From positions 1-13,603 of the forward strand of contig JAHAIU010000067.1 of assembly GCA_018372555.1 (NCBI GenBank): a stretch of DNA of 13,603 bases, written 5' to 3'. How positions within the stretch are numbered: the stretch's first letter is position 1; every line of letters starts with the position of its first letter. The notes under the pieces were generated by a model, which worked only from the letters and a program-made list of their open reading frames with translations, had not been told where the DNA came from and ran no database searches. Positions 1 to 6,895 of the stretch are shown one piece after another. Both the position numbers and the translations under genes were made by a program. The stretch is from Clostridium sp. (lineage in GTDB: Bacteria > Bacillota > Clostridia > Clostridiales > Clostridiaceae).

Positions 1-2614
1 TATTATCACCATCGTTAGGTTCTCCTGGAGTATCAGCTTCAAGTTCTATCGTTATGGTATCACCTTTTTTAGCTTTATTAGAAGAAATGGACTTAATTGT
101 TCTATTTTTTGAACTATTATTTTTAATTGTTACATTTACACCTTTAGATTGAAGAATGCTAACAGCATCATCAGCATTACTTCCTACCTTAATACCTAAG
201 TCAGATAATTTAAACTCTTCATCATTTGCTTGTTGTTTACTATCATCCTTTTCAGTTGGAAGAACATATTGAGCATCTGCTGTGTTTTTATTTGAACTAT
301 TTTTCTTAATAAAAACTCTTTCTTCAATTAAATTTTGAGGTGTATTTTCAGTAGCTAACTTATTATTGTTTTTATTTACTTTAGCTGTAACGTGGACATC
401 GCATACACCACTAGGTTCAGTTCCTGAAATAAACATTTCAGAATAGACTCTAGAGCCTCTAGGATCTCTAGCACAAAGATCTGTAGCTCTCTTACCAGAG
501 TCCTTACAGATAGAAACTGTAGTAATTCCTCCAGGATTTCCATCAAATTCTTTATATTCTAAGTTAGCATGTATTGGTGCCATCATAGCTCCCCATAATG
601 AAGCTGCAGAGGAACTGTAACTTGCTCCACCCATTGGCTCACGATTATCATATCCAATCCAAACAGCACCAGAATAATAAGGTGTAAGTCCAGCGAATAG
701 GAAGTCTGTAACAGAGTTAGTAGTTCCTGTTTTCCCAATTACAGGCATATTAGAAAGCTTTGCTAAAGCACCATCAAAAGTTAAAGGTCCCTTAAGTAAA
801 TCTCTCATAATATAAGCTGTTTGAGGTGAAAATATTTGTTCTTTATTAGGATTAGCTTCTAATAATACTTTACCATTACCATCTACAACCTTAGTATATA
901 AAGTAGGTTCAACGCGTACTCCATTATTACCAAAAGTACCAAAGGCAGAAGCTAGGATAAATGGATTACCACCATCGTAAGTACCGTCTGAGTTTTCACC
1001 AGTAAATTCACCAAGGGATAGTACTGATAATGTCTTTGAATCTGGGCCATAAATTAATCCTAGCTTTTCTGCATAAGAAAGTCCAGTTTCAACACCTAGT
1101 TTATCCTCAATCATAATAGTAGGTACGTTTTTAGATAAAGCAAGGGATTCTCTAGCAGTAATATATCCGGAAGATTTAAAGTCCCAGTTTTGAGGGTTCC
1201 ATCCTGGATATTTAGCTTTGATTGATTCAGGTAATAAGGCATCATCTAAAACAGTACCTGCTGTGATAGTTTTAGTATCAATAGCAGGTCCATAAACTGT
1301 TAGTGGTTTAGTTGTAGAACCTATTGATCTTAAAGCGTCATAAGCTCTATTAGTAGATCTTGCTGGTTGATCACCTCTACCACCAACTAATACTTTTACT
1401 TCACCAGTTCTATAATCAATAATTGATGCAGCAGCTTGTAACTTTAAAGTTCCTGTATCATCAGTAACTTCTGGGTTTGCATATATATCAAGTTGCTTAA
1501 TACTATTTCTATCATCTAATACTGCTTGGGTAGAATCTTGCATAGCTCTATCCATAGTAGTATAAATTTTTAGACCGCCAGTAGAGAATAATCTATCTAC
1601 TTCCTCATCTGTATATTTATATGTTTCCTTTAAATCTTTTCTTACTTGGTCTATTGCAGGATATACAAACCATTCATAGTTTATTTTGTAAGTAGTAACA
1701 GTTTGAGAAAATGCAAAGCTATTTGCATCAGTAAAAGCATAAGCTTCATCATATTCTTCTTGGCTTATCTTACCTAGTTCTAGCATTTTCATAAGAACAG
1801 TTTTAGTTCTATCTAAGTAAATTGTAGGATCTTCTACATTATCAGGATAATATGGACTATAAGTTGTAGGTGCTTGAGTTAACCCAGCAATAAGAGCTGA
1901 CTCAGCTAAATTTAAGTCCTTTGCACTTTTATCAAAGTAATATTTAGCAGCAGCTTCAACGCCATAAACTCTTCCTCCAAGAGGAATAGTGTTTAAGTAT
2001 GCTTCTAATATCTGATCCTTACTTAGTTTTCTTTCAAGACTTAATGCAAGATAGATTTCTCTAACCTTTCTTTCTATTTTTACATCATTAGTAAGTAATG
2101 TGTTCTTAATTAATTGTTGTGTTAAAGTAGAACCACCTTGGATATTTCCTTTGCCTGTTACATAGGTTATTGCAGAGCTTAAGGCAGATCCTATAGTTCT
2201 TTTAATATCTATACCACTATGGTTATAAAAACGCTCATCTTCAATTGAGACGTAAGCGTCTTTTAAGTATGGTGACATTTCATCTAGTGTTATTTTATAT
2301 CTTTCCTCTTCAGTAGGTAAATTGTCTATATAGTTTCCTTCGCTATCAAATAGCATTGAAGGCTCGTTTAAATTTAATACCGCATTAACATCTAATGGGT
2401 CAGTACTTTTAATAATTGCAAATATATAGCCAAGCCCCACAACAAAGCATAAAAGACCAGCAATTAGTATTCCAAGAAATGTTCCTTTCAATATTTTTTT
2501 ATATTTCGGTTGATTTTTATCTTTTTTATTCTTTTTATTTCTTTTGCTATTGTTTGTTTTCTTTTTAACATTAGCTTGGCTTTTTTCTGATCTTGAAGTT
2601 TCTTTATTAGCCAT
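1..2614 (-). CDS. Penicillin-binding protein 1A, class A bifunctional (partial, C-terminus beyond window)
   Basis: This gene makes a membrane-anchored peptidoglycan synthase with glycosyltransferase (GT51) and D,D-transpeptidase activities. The reading frame is open from the ATG at 2614 down to the window edge (871 codons, no stop). The N-terminus is Lys-rich (about residues 17-40), followed by one membrane segment (about 42-67). GT51 motifs are visible: EDERFYNH with catalytic Glu about 125, GGSTLTQQL, RKVREI and ILEAYLN. The transpeptidase triad is complete: STTK with Ser433, SKN at 494-496, and KTGT from Lys628. Residues about 801-865 look like a single PASTA-type domain, followed by a Gly/Asp/Pro-rich tail that runs off the window. 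GGGAGG lies 5 nt upstream of the ATG, which fixes the start. It is divergent from yunB. The family call is secure; whether it is the main PBP1A or a paralog cannot be judged here. Confidence 0.96.
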   Translation of the reverse strand, partial: MANKETSRSEKSQANVKKKTNNSKRNKKNKKDKNQPKYKKILKGTFLGILIAGLLCFVVGLGYIFAIIKSTDPLDVNAVLNLNEPSMLFDSEGNYIDNLPTEEERYKITLDEMSPYLKDAYVSIEDERFYNHSGIDIKRTIGSALSSAITYVTGKGNIQGGSTLTQQLIKNTLLTNDVKIERKVREIYLALSLERKLSKDQILEAYLNTIPLGGRVYGVEAAAKYYFDKSAKDLNLAESALIAGLTQAPTTYSPYYPDNVEDPTIYLDRTKTVLMKMLELGKISQEEYDEAYAFTDANSFAFSQTVTTYKINYEWFVYPAIDQVRKDLKETYKYTDEEVDRLFSTGGLKIYTTMDRAMQDSTQAVLDDRNSIKQLDIYANPEVTDDTGTLKLQAAASIIDYRTGEVKVLVGGRGDQPARSTNRAYDALRSIGSTTKPLTVYGPAIDTKTITAGTVLDDALLPESIKAKYPGWNPQNWDFKSSGYITARESLALSKNVPTIMIEDKLGVETGLSYAEKLGLIYGPDSKTLSVLSLGEFTGENSDGTYDGGNPFILASAFGTFGNNGVRVEPTLYTKVVDGNGKVLLEANPNKEQIFSPQTAYIMRDLLKGPLTFDGALAKLSNMPVIGKTGTTNSVTDFLFAGLTPYYSGAVWIGYDNREPMGGASYSSSAASLWGAMMAPIHANLEYKEFDGNPGGITTVSICKDSGKRATDLCARDPRGSRVYSEMFISGTEPSGVCDVHVTAKVNKNNNKLATENTPQNLIEERVFIKKNSSNKNTADAQYVLPTEKDDSKQQANDEEFKLSDLGIKVGSNADDAVSILQSKGVNVTIKNNSSKNRTIKSISSNKAKKGDTITIELEADTPGEPNDGDN

Positions 2615-2670
2615 TTGTTCCTCCCTCATAATCATAATTATTTAATGGTTTGAAATAAATAATATAGTTT

Positions 2671-2698
2671 ATTATAGCATATTTATATAAAGAGTAAA
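2671..2698 (-). promoter_or_regulatory. Sigma-A-type promoter for the PBP1A gene
   Basis: On the minus strand, -10 TATAAT (2676-2671) is preceded by an extended TGC, and a -35-like TTTACT (2698-2693, 4 of 6 matches) lies 16 nt upstream. It is about 57 bases from the PBP start codon. The perfect extended -10 makes this plausible; the -35 is weak. Confidence 0.6.
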
Positions 2699-2720
2699 AT
2701 AATAACTCTAGAAGGTGCCT

Positions 2721-3377
2721 ATGAACTATTATACAAAAAAACCTAAAATGCGATTTGAAATTAAACACCCTAAGACTATATTGGCTATTATTGCCATATT
2801 TATTTTATTTAATTCCATAATATACCTATTTAATAAAAATATTTTACCAGCGGTATTATCTATAGGGGAAGAAAGGATGAAAAGAGAGGCTACAGAAATA
2901 ATTAATGAAACAGCATTAGATATTTATTCAAAGGATTTTAATTATGAAGAAATTATAATTACAGATAAAGATAATGAAGGAAATATAACAATGCTAAGAG
3001 CTGATACTGTAAAACTAAATTACTTATCTTCAAAATTAGTATTAGAAGCTAATAGAAAAATAGGTGAACTTGAAGAAATTGGGTTAGAGGTACCCTTAGG
3101 ATATATGACTAAAAACTTGGTTTTTTATAATTTAGGGCCAGATATAGGTGTGGAAATGACCCAAGTCGGGAATATATCTAGTAGTTATGAATCTATATTT
3201 GAAAGTGCTGGTATAAATCAGACCAGACATAAAATATATTTAAATGTAAATATGAAGATGAAGGTTATAGTTCCATTTAGAAGTGAAGAAGTAGAGGTAG
3301 TAACTCAAATTCCAATATCAGAAACTATAATTGTAGGTAAAACACCATCTACAGCAATAGACTTAAACAAAAATTAA
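2721..3377 (+). CDS. yunB: Sporulation protein YunB
   Basis: This is a YunB-family protein. In Bacillus, yunB is a mother-cell sporulation gene needed for normal spore formation; its biochemical role is unknown. The 218-residue product has a basic N-terminus, one membrane segment (about residues 17-36), then an extracytoplasmic domain. The family signature is clear in the second half: LGPDIGVEM near 138, then SAGINQTRHKIYLNV near 162-176, ending in a hydrophilic tail. I chose ATG at 2721 rather than the in-frame GTG at 2715. The GTG lies inside the ribosome-binding sequence AGAAGGTG (2710-2717), so it cannot also be the start. It is divergent from the PBP1A gene and convergent with hpt, sharing a terminator. 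I found no convincing sigma-E promoter upstream. Its presence argues for a spore-forming host. Confidence 0.9.
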   Translation: MNYYTKKPKMRFEIKHPKTILAIIAIFILFNSIIYLFNKNILPAVLSIGEERMKREATEIINETALDIYSKDFNYEEIIITDKDNEGNITMLRADTVKLNYLSSKLVLEANRKIGELEEIGLEVPLGYMTKNLVFYNLGPDIGVEMTQVGNISSSYESIFESAGINQTRHKIYLNVNMKMKVIVPFRSEEVEVVTQIPISETIIVGKTPSTAIDLNKN

Positions 3378-3382
3378 CTAAA

Positions 3383-3407
3383 AAAAAGCTGCTTAATGCA
3401 GCTTTTT
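3383..3407. terminator. Bidirectional intrinsic terminator between yunB and hpt
   Basis: A perfect 10-bp stem (AAAAAGCTGC / GCAGCTTTTT) with loop TTAAT lies between two convergent genes. The A-rich left side and T-rich right side give a U-tract in either direction, so it can end both yunB and hpt transcripts. It overlaps the hpt stop codon. Confidence 0.88.
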
Positions 3408-3933
3408 ACTTACTTTCCCAGTTAAATACGTATGGTACATTTCTATAATAGCTTTCATAATCAAGACCATATCCAACTACAAATAAGTCTTCAATTTCAA
3501 AACAACAATAATCTGGCTTTAGATCTACTTTTCTTCTAGATGGTTTATCTAAAAGAGTACAAGTCTTAACAGATTTAGCGCCACGACTTTTAACATAGTT
3601 AATTACAAATTCCATAGTATATCCAGTATCTATTATATCATCAACTATAAGTACATCAAAACCTTCAATATTATCAGGGATATCATTAACAACTTTAACT
3701 TCGCCAGTACTTTCTTCACCGTGACCATAACTTGAAGTTGTCATAAAACCAACTTTAGCTTTTAAATTTATAGCTCTAAAGATATCAGCTCCGAATATAA
3801 AGCTTCCTCTTAATAAAGGAAGTACATAAAGATTTTTATCTTTATAATCTTCTGCTATTATCTTTCCAAGTTCTTCAATTCTATTTTTTATTTCACTTTC
3901 AGTAAAAAGTATGTTTCTTTTTTTGTCATCCAT
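3406..3933 (-). CDS. hpt: Hypoxanthine (guanine) phosphoribosyltransferase
   Basis: This cytosolic purine-salvage enzyme transfers the phosphoribosyl group of PRPP to hypoxanthine or guanine, giving IMP or GMP. At 175 residues it is the normal bacterial length. The PRPP-binding signature VLIVDDIIDTGYT (residues 94-106, acidic pair D98/D99) is intact. The diphosphate loop is LRG (41-43), the flexible-loop SSYG motif is at 67-70, and the C-terminal VVGYGLDYESYYRN segment is typical. AGGAGG (3943-3948) lies 9 nt before the ATG. It appears to be monocistronic. In many Firmicutes hpt sits between tilS and ftsH; that context is absent here, so a second copy elsewhere is possible. Xanthine preference cannot be excluded from sequence. 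Confidence 0.93.
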   Translation of the reverse strand: MDDKKRNILFTESEIKNRIEELGKIIAEDYKDKNLYVLPLLRGSFIFGADIFRAINLKAKVGFMTTSSYGHGEESTGEVKVVNDIPDNIEGFDVLIVDDIIDTGYTMEFVINYVKSRGAKSVKTCTLLDKPSRRKVDLKPDYCCFEIEDLFVVGYGLDYESYYRNVPYVFNWESK

Positions 3934-3977
3934 TAGATTAATCCTCCTAAAAATATGATGGAATATGCTTATATATT

Positions 3978-4016
3978 TATGTAATATTAAATTTATTATA
4001 AATTTAATATTACATA
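3978..4016. repeat. 39-bp near-perfect palindrome upstream of hpt
   Basis: Two perfectly complementary 17-nt arms (left arm 3978-3994, reading TATGTAATATTAAATTT) flank a 5-nt centre. It lies between the divergent hpt and SGNH hydrolase genes, overlapping a possible hpt -10. No long T-run follows it, so it fits an operator or cruciform-prone site better than a terminator. Confidence 0.8.
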
Positions 4017-4034
4017 TTTTCAGTATATTTGCAA
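4007..4034 (-). promoter_or_regulatory. Possible hpt promoter
   Basis: On the minus strand, TTGCAA (4034-4029) is followed after 16 nt by TAATAT (4012-4007). The -10 falls inside the palindrome at 3978-4016, so a protein bound there would block it. The match to consensus is only moderate (4 of 6 in each box). Confidence 0.3.
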
Positions 4035-4054
4035 CTTAATTTTAGGGAGTAAGT

Positions 4055-4126
4055 CATAGTAAAATAGTAAATTTATATTTAAAATAACAAATTTATATTT
4101 AAAATAACAAATATGTATTTACTATG
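4055..4126. repeat. Tandem 20-bp repeat framed by a 9-bp inverted repeat
   Basis: Two exact 20-bp units (4069-4088 and 4089-4108) are followed by a partial third copy (4109-4121). The block is bounded by CATAGTAAA (4055-4063) and its exact complement TTTACTATG (4118-4126). It lies about 40 bases upstream of the -10 of the acyltransferase operon, so it may be a regulatory binding array. Confidence 0.7.
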
Positions 4127-4161
4127 TAACGATTTTGTAACTTTTTTTAAATAAATGTAAG

Positions 4162-4167
4162 TATAAT
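4162..4167 (+). promoter_or_regulatory. -10 element for the acyltransferase operon
   Basis: A perfect TATAAT lies 32 bases before the SGNH hydrolase start. No good -35 lies at 16-18 nt; the nearest TTGTAA (4135-4140) is 21 nt away. The promoter may therefore need an activator, perhaps bound at the repeats just upstream. Confidence 0.45.
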
Positions 4168-4198
4168 TTTATTATAAATTAATATGAGGTGTTTACAG

Positions 4199-4972
4199 AT
4201 GAAGAGATTGATACTAATTTTATTAAGTATAATATTAATTTTTATAAGTGTACGAGGAATTTTTTTTAGTTCTATCATGATTGATGATAAGAAAACAATT
4301 AATAAGGCTGTAGAAGTTTTAAATAATAAAAATGATATTGAAACTATTAAAAACAGTATTAAATTAGAAAAAGAAAAATCTAAAGAGAAAGAAGAAATAC
4401 AAGCTTCTGAAGAAATTAACTTTTTTCAGTTTTATAAGAATACTGTATTTTTAGGAGATTCAATAACAGAAGGATTAATAGATTATGAATTAGTTAATGA
4501 GTACAATGTTATAGCTGAAAAAGGAGATAATGTGAAGGATGCAATGAGCAAAGTAGATAAGATTAAGCAAATAAATCCTGAAAATGTAGTTCTTTTTTAT
4601 GGTATGAATGATGTAATTGAATTTGATGGTTTAAATGAAAATTTAACAGAAGATAAGTTTAGAGAAACATATATAAGTTTAATTAATAGCATAAGAAGTG
4701 AATTGCCCAAAGTAAAAATATATGCAATTTCACCTACAGATGTAATGAGTAATGCTATAAATACTAACTATAGATTAACGAATGAAAATATATTAAAGTT
4801 TAGAAATATTATTAAAGATGTTTGTAGCGAAACAAATGTAGCATATGTGGATATAAATTCTAAAATTAGTAGTAGAGTAGATTTATATGAAGGAGATGGG
4901 ATTCATTTTAAATATGAGTTTTATAATATTTGGTTAGAGACGTTAAAGGAAAGCATTTTGATAGGAGAGTAA
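4199..4972 (+). CDS. Membrane-anchored SGNH/GDSL hydrolase
   Basis: This is a predicted SGNH-fold esterase or O-acyl transferase facing the outside of the cell (257 residues). An N-terminal hydrophobic segment (about residues 3-24) acts as signal anchor, followed by a Lys/Glu-rich linker (about 30-70). The catalytic domain shows block I FLGDSITEG with nucleophile Ser88, block II Gly near 109, block III GMND with Asn137, and block V DGIH with Asp233 and His236. All four SGNH catalytic positions are therefore present. I start at ATG 4199 because GAGGTG (4186-4191) sits 7 nt before it; the earlier ATG at 4184 overlaps that site. It is the first gene of a four-gene operon, 4 nt from the DUF4358-type gene. 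Its position beside an MBOAT protein suggests acylation or deacylation of a surface polymer; the substrate is unknown. Confidence 0.88.
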   Translation: MKRLILILLSIILIFISVRGIFFSSIMIDDKKTINKAVEVLNNKNDIETIKNSIKLEKEKSKEKEEIQASEEINFFQFYKNTVFLGDSITEGLIDYELVNEYNVIAEKGDNVKDAMSKVDKIKQINPENVVLFYGMNDVIEFDGLNENLTEDKFRETYISLINSIRSELPKVKIYAISPTDVMSNAINTNYRLTNENILKFRNIIKDVCSETNVAYVDINSKISSRVDLYEGDGIHFKYEFYNIWLETLKESILIGE

Positions 4973-4976
4973 TAGA

Positions 4977-5453
4977 ATGATTAGAGGGAAATATTCAAGG
5001 GTTTATATTATTGAGATATTAGTAGTAGTAGTAATTTTTATTTTAGCTTATCCATTTTTAAAAGAAAAGAAATTGAATATAGAATCTCTAAATGATGATA
5101 TTAATAAGTTTATAACCGAAGATTATAAACAAGGTACAATAGAAGATTTAAGAAAAATATACGGTATATCTACAAATGATGTAGATAACTATATATTTTT
5201 CAAATCTAATAGTAATATGAATCCAAAAGAAATTTTAGTTTTAAATTTTAAAGATGAGAATTTATTAAAAGCTAATAAAGAAAATATAAGTAAAGTTATA
5301 GAGAATAAAAAAAGTAGTTTTAAAGATTACAATGCTGATGCATATTCACTTTTAGATGGTTGTATTTTTAAGACTAAAGGTACAACTTTAATATATATAG
5401 TAAATGAAGATAATAAAAAAATAGAAAAGATAATTAATAAACATTTTAGATAA
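4977..5453 (+). CDS. DUF4358-type membrane-anchored protein
   Basis: This 158-residue protein has a short basic N-terminus, one membrane segment (about residues 9-27) and a small extracytoplasmic alpha/beta domain. The pattern fits the DUF4358 family as I remember it: LRKIYGI near 58-64, a conserved NPKEILVL strand near 82-89, then a tyrosine-containing YNADAYSLL segment and a final strand. No catalytic motif is visible and no function is known for the family. The ribosome-binding site GGAGAG lies inside the end of the SGNH gene and the intergenic gap is 4 nt, so translation is probably coupled. DUF4358 proteins are, to my knowledge, often encoded next to MBOAT and DHHW genes in Clostridia. 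A structural or partner-recruiting role in the acylation machinery is inference. The family assignment is from pattern memory only. Confidence 0.75.
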   Translation: MIRGKYSRVYIIEILVVVVIFILAYPFLKEKKLNIESLNDDINKFITEDYKQGTIEDLRKIYGISTNDVDNYIFFKSNSNMNPKEILVLNFKDENLLKANKENISKVIENKKSSFKDYNADAYSLLDGCIFKTKGTTLIYIVNEDNKKIEKIINKHFR

Positions 5454-5475
5454 AGTAAAAAATGAGGTAATAAAT

Positions 5476-6879
5476 ATGGTTTTTAGTAGTTTAGCTTTTA
5501 TTTTTGTATTCTTACCTATAGTATTATTAGTTTATTATCTTTCACCTTATAAATATAAAAATATAATATTATTAATTTTTAGTATTATATTTTATACCTT
5601 AGGTGAACCAAGATATATATTTTTAATAATAGTTAGTATGATAATAAATTATATTTTATCAATATTAATTTATAAAAATAGATGTAATATTGAAAAGAAG
5701 AGGCTGATTCTTTTTACAATTACATTAATTAACATAGCTATACTAGTATTTTTTAAATATTATTCTTTCTTAATAGAAAATATAAATATAGTTTTTAATA
5801 TTAATTTAAATGTAAGAGAAATTTCTTTACCATTAGGAATATCATTTTATACTTTTCAATTAATATCTTATATAGTAGATGTTTATAAAGGCAAAGTAAT
5901 TCCTCAAAGCAATATAATAAAGTTTTCTTTATATGTATTAATGTTCCCACAGCTTGTAGCAGGGCCTATTGTAAAGTACTCTGATATAGAAAAAGAAATA
6001 GAATATAGAAAAGTAACTATATATAAATTTGGACAAGGTGTTGAAAGGTTTATTATTGGATTAGCGAAAAAAGTTTTAATAGCTAATAATTTAGGTTCTA
6101 TTTGGCTTGAAGTAAAGAGCATAAATATTGATAATTTATCATTATTAGCAGCATGGATAGGTATAGTAGCATTTACATTGCAGATATATTTCGATTTTAG
6201 CGGATATTCAGATATGGCAATTGGACTTGGGAAGATGTTTGGTTTTGATTTCTTAGAAAATTTTAATTATCCATATATGTCTAAAAGTATAACAGAGTTT
6301 TGGAGAAGATGGCATATTTCACTAGGTAGTTGGTTTAAGGAGTATTTATATATTCCGTTAGGTGGGAATAGAAGAGGAAATTTAATTCAATTAAGAAATA
6401 TTATTATTGTATGGCTAACAACTGGATTATGGCATGGAGCAAGCTGGAACTTTATTGTTTGGGGGCTTTATTTTGGCTTTATACTATATTTTGAAAAGAT
6501 CTTTTTAAGTAAAGTATTAGATAAGTTACCTAAGTATATAAGTCACTTATATACAATGATAATTGTTACAATAGGATGGGTATTCTTTGATGCTAATAAT
6601 TTAAGTTCAGCAATTGAATATATAAAGGTAATGTTTGGATTTGGGGATGTTATTGTTGACAAATTAGGTGCATATTTAATTAGTACTAATATAATATTAG
6701 TTATATTATCTATAGTGTTAGCAACGGATATTATAAAAAAGTCTATTGAAAATATTATGAAGTTCTTCAAAAAGAAGGATTTGATACTAATAGTAGTTAT
6801 AGAGTTTATTATATTTATTGTAAGTATAGCTTATTTAGTATCAGAAACTTACAATCCATTTTTATACTTTAGATTTTAG
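5476..6879 (+). CDS. MBOAT-family O-acyltransferase (AlgI/PatA-like)
   Basis: This is a 467-residue polytopic membrane protein of the membrane-bound O-acyltransferase family. Such proteins take an acyl group (usually acetyl) from a cytosolic donor and pass it across the membrane for attachment to an exported polymer. It begins with several hydrophobic helices, then has the family core: FPQLVAGPI (157-165), IYFDFSGYSDMAIG (237-250), FWRRWHISLGSW (275-286, His280), YIPLGGNRRG (292-301) and the catalytic segment TTGLWHGASW, with the invariant His at 320. Length matches AlgI/PatA/DltB-type members, and the key residues are intact. GAGGT lies 7 nt before the ATG. The gene is 22 nt after the DUF4358-type gene and 16 nt before the DHHW gene, so all are probably one transcript. 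DltB is the other main possibility, but no dltA, dltC or dltD is nearby. Confidence 0.95.
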   Translation: MVFSSLAFIFVFLPIVLLVYYLSPYKYKNIILLIFSIIFYTLGEPRYIFLIIVSMIINYILSILIYKNRCNIEKKRLILFTITLINIAILVFFKYYSFLIENINIVFNINLNVREISLPLGISFYTFQLISYIVDVYKGKVIPQSNIIKFSLYVLMFPQLVAGPIVKYSDIEKEIEYRKVTIYKFGQGVERFIIGLAKKVLIANNLGSIWLEVKSINIDNLSLLAAWIGIVAFTLQIYFDFSGYSDMAIGLGKMFGFDFLENFNYPYMSKSITEFWRRWHISLGSWFKEYLYIPLGGNRRGNLIQLRNIIIVWLTTGLWHGASWNFIVWGLYFGFILYFEKIFLSKVLDKLPKYISHLYTMIIVTIGWVFFDANNLSSAIEYIKVMFGFGDVIVDKLGAYLISTNIILVILSIVLATDIIKKSIENIMKFFKKKDLILIVVIEFIIFIVSIAYLVSETYNPFLYFRF

Positions 6880-6895
6880 AAATAGGTGAATACAT

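Noticed and set aside
2640..2700. Sigma-E promoter for yunB
   Set aside because: A CATATTTA segment near 2678 resembles a sigma-E -10, but no matching -35 lies at acceptable spacing.
2715..2720. GTG at 2715 as yunB start
   Set aside because: It is part of the AAGGTG ribosome-binding sequence for the ATG at 2721.
4069..4121. CRISPR-like array
   Set aside because: The units are directly adjacent with no spacers, and there are only two full copies and no cas genes.
4184..4198. ATG at 4184 as SGNH hydrolase start
   Set aside because: No ribosome-binding site precedes it, whereas GAGGTG is correctly spaced for ATG 4199, which opens directly into the signal anchor.
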